A stretch of DNA of 64,000 nt from Rhipidocladum racemiflorum (taxonomy: Eukaryota > Streptophyta > Magnoliopsida > Poales > Poaceae), in contig CM070592.1 of assembly GCA_036346355.1 (NCBI GenBank), positions 38,590,193-38,654,192 of the forward strand, in the 5' to 3' direction. The position numbers and the translations under genes were made by a program. The notes under the pieces were generated by a model. It did not search any database. It was not told the origin of the DNA and saw only the letters and a list, made by a program, of their open reading frames with translations. The first letter of the stretch is position 1, and the number at the start of each line of letters is the position of its first letter. Of this stretch, positions 58,337 to 64,000 are shown in pieces.

Positions 58337-59671
58337 TTAAAATTCTAAACAAAGTTCTAATAGAGACTGTATTCTGAAGAATGTACCTGGCATTTTATTA
58401 GGTATGCCACGGTTGACGTCTTGAATTGAAGTGGATGCAGACTTAAGAACTTGTTGGTCTTCAAATTCTTGAGGTTGTCCACATGTTTGCGAGGTAGCTT
58501 CACAGAGCTGAAGTAAATTTTGCTTCTTCCTCTTTGGGCATTTATTAGCATAATGTCCCCGTTCAAGACAGCGGTAGCAGGTAACATTAGTTACATGATT
58601 TGGAGGATCAGAAAACTGTCCATTGATTTCATTGGATGGTTGATCAAACGATGGTTGGAGTTGATAATGGAATTGCGTAGAATTCTTCTTGGAATGAGCT
58701 TCTTTGTTCGGACGTCTTTTTATTCCTTGATTCTTCGGGAAGATAGCTTCAGATTTTGTTTTTCCTATTCTTGGGGTTATCATTTTGACTGAAGTGATTT
58801 CTGGCAGGGCTATGGTGTTAGAAGAGGTTTGGTTTCCTTGGGGGCATTGCTGAGCAATATGATCTGTTTTGCGACAGGTGAAGCACTTAAGTGCTTTCCG
58901 TGATGCTTTATTGGGTGTAAACGGGTGCTTTATATTGTTTTTCTGGATTTTAACTTGTCGTTGCTTAGGGCAATTTCTTGCCCAGTGGCCTTCTTTATCA
59001 CATAAGAAACAGGCTGTTGGTGATTGCCAATTATTACTTTCTTGATGATGGCTGGTAGAATAGAAATGCTGATTTTCCAATTCTTCTTTCGTCATTTCTT
59101 GTGCAATTTCTTTTCTACATGAAAATTTTTGGGCAATTAAGGCTCGAAGGTTTTCTTGTTGAAGTCGAACTACAGTGGTAACTATTGGGTCGAGAGGACA
59201 TTGAGATGGGCAATGATCTTTACTTTCACAAAGATAGCAAGTAATATCGTTCATGGGACACTTTCCCGGAGAATGGTTTTCTTCACAACTAGAACAATTT
59301 ATTGCATGCTCATCAGCGGTATGACCTATTTCTCCGCAGCGAATGCATGCGCGATCTTCAATTTGATTTGGTTGGCAACATTTCAAAGAGCAGCTTTTAG
59401 GCTTTGAATAAGATGTAAGAGTGGCTTTTTGAGCTGAAAATTTTCTTTTTCTGGCGTGAGCTACATCCATATTGGCAGCGTTCTGCCCCATCGGCTGACT
59501 AAGAGGGGTGGAATTTTGATAATTTTGTTCCATCATAGAGAATGTTTGGATTCCGGTTTGGGATACTGGCAAAGATTTTTCTGGGTTGGTTTCTTGTAGT
59601 TTAAGGAGGGATTGTAAACTATGCCTGGTTTCTTTTTCAGGTATTTTACTGAAGGATCTTGTCATAGGCAT
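58337..59671 (-). CDS. Multi-zinc-knuckle (CCHC) protein of the giant element
   Basis: One open frame of 444 residues starts MPMTRSFSKIPEKETRHSLQ. From about residue 110 it is a string of knuckles: two irregular ones (CIRCGEIGH... and CSSCEENHSPGKC) and four canonical CX2CX4HX4C units (CYLCESKDHCPSQC, CFLCDKEGHWARNC, CFTCRKTDHIAQQC, CYRCLERGHYANKC), spaced by Ser/Thr/Gln/Asn-rich linkers. Such units bind single-stranded nucleic acid, as in Gag nucleocapsid. No capsid domain is visible before them. It is intact, with 1.9 kb of leader between the primer site and its start. It may package the element RNA in particles supplied by a partner element, or be a captured host CCHC gene. Function is unproven. 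Confidence 0.75.
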   Translation of the reverse strand: MPMTRSFSKIPEKETRHSLQSLLKLQETNPEKSLPVSQTGIQTFSMMEQNYQNSTPLSQPMGQNAANMDVAHARKRKFSAQKATLTSYSKPKSCSLKCCQPNQIEDRACIRCGEIGHTADEHAINCSSCEENHSPGKCPMNDITCYLCESKDHCPSQCPLDPIVTTVVRLQQENLRALIAQKFSCRKEIAQEMTKEELENQHFYSTSHHQESNNWQSPTACFLCDKEGHWARNCPKQRQVKIQKNNIKHPFTPNKASRKALKCFTCRKTDHIAQQCPQGNQTSSNTIALPEITSVKMITPRIGKTKSEAIFPKNQGIKRRPNKEAHSKKNSTQFHYQLQPSFDQPSNEINGQFSDPPNHVTNVTCYRCLERGHYANKCPKRKKQNLLQLCEATSQTCGQPQEFEDQQVLKSASTSIQDVNRGIPNKMPGTFFRIQSLLELCLEF

Positions 59672-61556
59672 TCTGCAGTAATGACAATAAGACTGTTTAG
59701 ATAAGATCTATCGGGTTACAAGGCAACATTTTGTTCCCTAAAAATTTTATTAAATAAAATTTCTATAATTTAGAAAGGATGAGTTTGTTATAAGGAATGA
59801 CCTTATTTAGGGTCTATTTTCCATTCATTAAGAGTTTATATCATATAATTAGTATTATTTTCTTAAGATTGTCCCATCGTGAATTTTCAACCCGAAGGTT
59901 TAGCATTCATGAGCAATCCTTTACACAGAATTTCATCGCAAAGAATAACAATACAAAAGATTACATTCAAAATTAACACACAAAGAAATATTTAAGTTAC
60001 CCATTCATCATTCTATTTTAAGTACTTTTATTAGACCAAATAACGTCTAGTCTAATGAGGTGACTTCACATTGTGATTCCTTTCCGAAGTAAGGTGACAA
60101 TGTGGAGATTCTTTAGTTCAGAGACTGAGGTAATGCCTAGCTTATAGCAGCTTAAATATTTTCCTATGGTTACCAGTACAGTCAAGTCTTGGTTTTAAAT
60201 TCTTCTATAAGTAGCATAGGTTCAAGCATAGTTGGAATGATGACGAAGACCGTGGTATCAATTTTTCTACGGCTAGATTCTAAGAAGGTTCTTGCTGTCT
60301 AGCGTGAGTAGCACGGAAACAATAAGGTATTATTATCTATGCAGTAGAGTTTGCATAAGTGGTAAAATAGTTTTCGGCACACTTTGTTGGCTATGGTATA
60401 AGGAGGTCACCATGTTTCTTAGCAACTATTGGCTTTATTTATAAGAAACAGGGGAGATTAATTAATATACAGGTGAGAAGTCTTACAAAAGAAAGAGGTA
60501 AGTTATATGGGAAGGTTTTAAATTCCAATCTATCTTCTGTTTAAAAGTTGTCACATTACTTTAGACAGTAGTTCAATTAGTAAAGATTCCTACATATTAG
60601 AAGAGAAAAGATAGATATAGAAAAATGATTTAATTCTAAGTCTACTTTTTATTTGATACAAGATAACATTTCGTTTAAAATTTCTTATTTATCTTCTTGT
60701 TAGTTTGGGGGTTGCAACTTTGTGAAGTTTTAACTTTATGCCAAACATTCAGGAGTGTATCCCGAGGAGCAATACAAAAAGATTTCAACAAATTTCCATC
60801 AACAAAAGAACGCGCCCTTAAACTACAATACATAGAAATTCTAAGATGTTCTAAGGTTTCTTCTTAACTTAGTAGTACACGGTCTTAAAACGAGTTTGGA
60901 TGTATTGTCCAGGCTACTTATAACTTTAGGGGGGGGCACTGTCTCTCTACATAGGTTACTGATGACGAATCTCCTCGAATTCTTGCACAACTTGGTGATG
61001 ATGGTGATCCAAAGCTTCGACGAAGTTGGAGGGATGGCGAAGTGTCGCATCCGTCTTCCTGAGATTGTCAACGTAGATGTTGTAGCTTCCTTGATTGAGC
61101 ACGGAAGAGAATAATAATGACTACGGATATCCTAAAGCTGGTGACAAAGACGCATTGCGTGTTTTAGCAGTCAAGGAAGACTATTAAAATTATCTTCAAA
61201 AAGATTTGTTGGCAGTATTTAATAAGAATGTAGATAAGAGGAAGAATCCTTATAGAAGAAATAAGAAAGAAAGTTCTATTGGAAAATAAAAGAATGAACA
61301 TTCAGAATGTTCAATAAGAAGGAGAGTATTTAGGTAATATAATAAGGAAAGAATAATAACAAAGGTAATTAAGGGAAAGAGTAGTAATTGACTATAATGT
61401 GATGAGGAAAGAATTAATAACAGATAATATAAAACAACAAGAGGTTAATAACATATATATAGCAACTTTCATTCCTAAATATAAAATTGTCTATTTCAAA
61501 TTTTTAAAATTTCAACTAACGACCATTCTATCTAAGGTTTGCCTGCAGTCAGCATG
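59672..61556 (-). other. Leader of the giant element, no gene recognised
   Basis: The AT-rich leader between the primer site and the zinc-knuckle ORF. Short ORFs (60841-61071 minus, 60896-61114 plus) have no recognisable domain. A packaging signal would be expected here but none can be identified by eye. Confidence 0.6.
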
Positions 61557-61568
61557 GCTCTGATACCA
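61557..61568 (-). other. Primer binding site, initiator tRNA-Met type
   Basis: The minus strand reads TGGTATCAGAGC, three bases (GTT) after the 5' LTR end. It is the classic 12-base complement of the plant initiator tRNA-Met 3' end, which fixes the element's orientation and the LTR edge. Confidence 0.9.
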
Positions 61569-61571
61569 AAC

Positions 61572-64000
61572 TGTAAGACCCTCACTTTTATGCTACAGTG
61601 CAAACATAAAAGCGAGGTTCTAATGTGCATACTGTACCATTCCCATGATCAGTGGCTGGCACGCACAAAACACAATTTGGAATCACAACCATACAAAAGT
61701 TTCATATTTTATTACAGCGGAAGTATTGATACAATATGACCGAGAAGGTCGACTAAACATAGCCAAAAGAATCAGATGTCTTGTAGTTTGCCACATAATC
61801 CACAGGCAACTGACAAGGTAAAGCCTTAGAAAGAAATGTCGTTAATAATCCCGTTTTCCTGCGTCGCAGTACCTGTCGAGGTTTCCTGCCTAAAAACAAC
61901 AATAATAGCAAGGGTGAGTACGTTGCGTACTCAGCAAGACTTGTAGTGTTTGCAAGACCTGAATTATATGCAAGCTGAATAGAAAGTGGGTTTCTACGGT
62001 TGTTTTGCATAAAGCGAAATTCGAATTGTAAATACTGAATAATAGAGTGAAAGCGAAACTTGTAAAGGAAATGAAGAAGTAAAGTAATAAGTATGTACAC
62101 AAAAGTAAATAAAAGAAATAGATAACTCACAGCCCTTCGTGAATGAAATAATAAAATGTCCATTCCCATCATAAATGTAATCAATTTAATTTTGCCAAGC
62201 ACAAGGCACAACAGCTGAATTCAACCTTGCCAACGAAATGTCAAGTATTGAATCATCTGTAAGGGTAAGCTCACCAATTTCAAATTATCTGGTCCAGTTT
62301 TATAAGAATATAGAAAAGGTCTAGCTATGTGATGACTTTACCAAGTGCTCATGACCGAGAGCGCGGCTAATCGATTAGGTTTAGACTCTGCAGAGTTTGT
62401 ACAGCTTTACCCACAAGAAATGTCCTCCCTTTGTGGCAACATGTATTAGACACACTTCCTTAGGTGTGCCGCCAGAGAGTTCATTACGAAACTGTTCGTT
62501 ACTTGGACCTTAACTTTGCACTAGCCCAATGACGTTACCCCTGACTATGATGGAAGCTAAAAAGGTAAAAGGAATTCCGGAGTCAGTGACCCACCAGGAA
62601 TAGAAATTCCGGAGTCAGTGACCCACCAGGAATAATAACAGCCCCAAATTCATAGCCAGGCGTACACCGTTACAACGGCAGATGCCAACACCTCGGTGAT
62701 GACACCTCCCTCGAGCAAACCTATATTCGGAATGCCCGTGCTACAACTGCCTACCAATGTGCAAAGCTAATCCCCAAATAATTTAATAAGTTAAGACTGT
62801 CCCACTCCAAGACTTGTGGATGTACGGTTATCTTGTCATGAAAACAACACATCAGCTCGGTTCTTATACGACACGGGCGATAGATCTCCCCCTATCTACG
62901 TGCATCATTAATTGCACTTCCGGCTATTGCCAATAATCACCCGCATCAAAATCATAGTTTTGTTTTCAGAAAAAGAAAGTTTCAATAATCACAATATTCC
63001 AACATGTCCATGAACAGAGTTCATCATGTCTACAATTTAAGTTCTTCACGAACAGTATAATCATCTGTCCGTGTTCCCAGTCTAAAGCATGGCTAAGCAT
63101 ATGCATGTAATAATCGAATATTCCCATTTTGACATTAAGTGTCTATTTGCGAGCTAAGGTTATCAAGGTTCACATATCAATATTAATTGAGGAAGTTTAT
63201 CAATGATAAGGTATTTCTACCAGTACCCAAAAATAATTTTATGGAACATAGCATATGCAAGCAAGTTTTTATCAACATTTTAGTTGATTATGAAAAATTA
63301 GGATCAATATGATCAAGGGGTGCTTGCCTTGCTATCCATTGCTTTTAGCGACGAGTCGAAGACGTTATCTTGAAATTGTCGATGACGAAGTCCGAGACGT
63401 CGGATTCTACACGTCGTATAGCGAAAAGAATAACAAATAGCAAATAACACTTTCAATAGGACAAAAGGAAATCAGATGGAAAATCAAATAACAAACATTA
63501 TATTAAGCAAGCACGAGTGTGGATTATGGCTTGTGAGCGTATAAGTGTGTTACTTCTATAATCTTTATCATTGATCAACGGTTTAAAGGTTGCATTGCAT
63601 GCGATACCTATTTCTTATGATTCATTTTATTTTATTTTACGAATTCAGGAAGCTAAGATTGTAAGATTTAACACACTATAATTCACTTTTAGGGTGTGAA
63701 GTTGTTTGTACTAACATCAATTAGTTCCTAAAACAACAGGTGTGAGTGTAACTACAATTTACATGACTCAACTTATGCATATGCATTGGTATTACAAACC
63801 TCTGGATTCATTGCTCGCAGAGTCATATTTTAATATGATTCAGATGCAAAGCATATTATTATAATGAAAAGGTTTTTACGGATTAGGTGAGTCTTACATT
63901 AAGAAATGCCCTAGAACTTGTCTAATTGTGTTTGATTAATAGTAAGTGAAATAGTTTGGTTTAAAATTAAATTAAACATTGTATAAACATCTACATTTAA
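61572..64000 (-). repeat. 5' LTR of the giant element (partial, runs off the window)
   Basis: It is co-linear with 52198-54597. It differs by clustered small changes between about 61865 and 62890, including a 25-bp segment at about 62660-62684 (GGCGTACACCGTTACAACGG...) missing from the other LTR. From about 62940 to the window end the two appear identical by eye. Confidence 0.88.

Larger units (their letters stand above)
52198..64000 (-). mobile_element. Giant-LTR, probably non-autonomous gypsy-type element (extends past window)
   Basis: It is read on the minus strand: the 5' LTR at 61572 to beyond 64000, primer site, internal region 61571-58138 (3,434 bp), purine tract, and a 3' LTR of 5,940 bp (58137-52198). 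The 64000 end of the window corresponds to base 54597 of the 3' LTR, so if the LTRs are equal the element would end near 67.5 kb. The tRNA-iMet primer site, the TGTAACATCCC start and the purine tract TTAAGGGGGGTAGTC are Del/Tekay-like. No protease, RT or integrase is present; the only ORF is a zinc-knuckle protein. The visible flank is AATAG (52193-52197). Confidence 0.85.

Overview
The window is a transposon-rich stretch of a plant nuclear genome, almost certainly a grass (Poaceae). Evidence for this is a Ty3/gypsy Tat-type element with a downstream antisense gene of the grass 'putative gypsy type transposon' kind, Stowaway- and PIF/Harbinger-type DNA elements, L1 LINEs, Ty1/copia elements, and one spliced host gene with GT-AG introns. 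Every edge below was read by eye from termini and target-site duplications (TSDs); nothing was searched against a database.

Layout. 1-914 and 12142-12931 look like two halves of an older LTR, followed by decayed gag-like coding sequence (13062-13700). It was split by a complete 11.2-kb Tat-type retrotransposon at 915-12136 (TSD GGGTG, LTRs about 1.3% diverged) that carries frameshifted gag-pol and a spliced antisense gene with its own TATA box. A 3.46-kb solo LTR lies at 13837-17300 (TSD TTCAT). 17306-18881 is AT-rich and holds a degenerate tandem repeat of about 57 bp. A 5'-truncated L1 LINE on the minus strand spans 18897-28381 (TSD TTGTATGTGTTATA). Inside it sits a 6.5-kb copia element at 19689-26191 (TSD GTAAT). 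A second solo LTR of the first family, in the opposite orientation, is at 28460-31592 (TSD TACAG), apparently inside a small Stowaway-like MITE. A third solo LTR is at 33998-36182 (TSD GGCTG), followed by LTR remnants and a LINE 3' fragment (37129-38010). A 4.85-kb PIF/Harbinger element at 39552-44403 (TSD TAA) has a decayed Myb/SANT-like ORF1 and a decayed DDE transposase.

The only intact host gene is GEX1 (47199-49479, minus strand): six exons that join in phase to a 608-residue nuclear-membrane protein of the KAR5/Brambleberry/GEX1 karyogamy family. The 3' LTR of a second copia element (49627-52197, minus strand, same direction as GEX1) ends only 148 bp upstream of its start codon. That copia is itself interrupted by a very large LTR element (52198 to beyond the window end) with a 5.94-kb LTR, a tRNA-iMet primer site, and a 3.4-kb internal region whose only ORF is a multi-zinc-knuckle protein. 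It is probably non-autonomous and Del/Tekay-like.

How the parts work together: this is a nest of at least ten separate insertions around a single-copy reproductive gene. Several of the long LTRs share short conserved islands although the rest of their sequence has diverged, and each carries a different GC-rich cassette. No tRNA, rRNA, CRISPR array or bacterial-type operon was seen.
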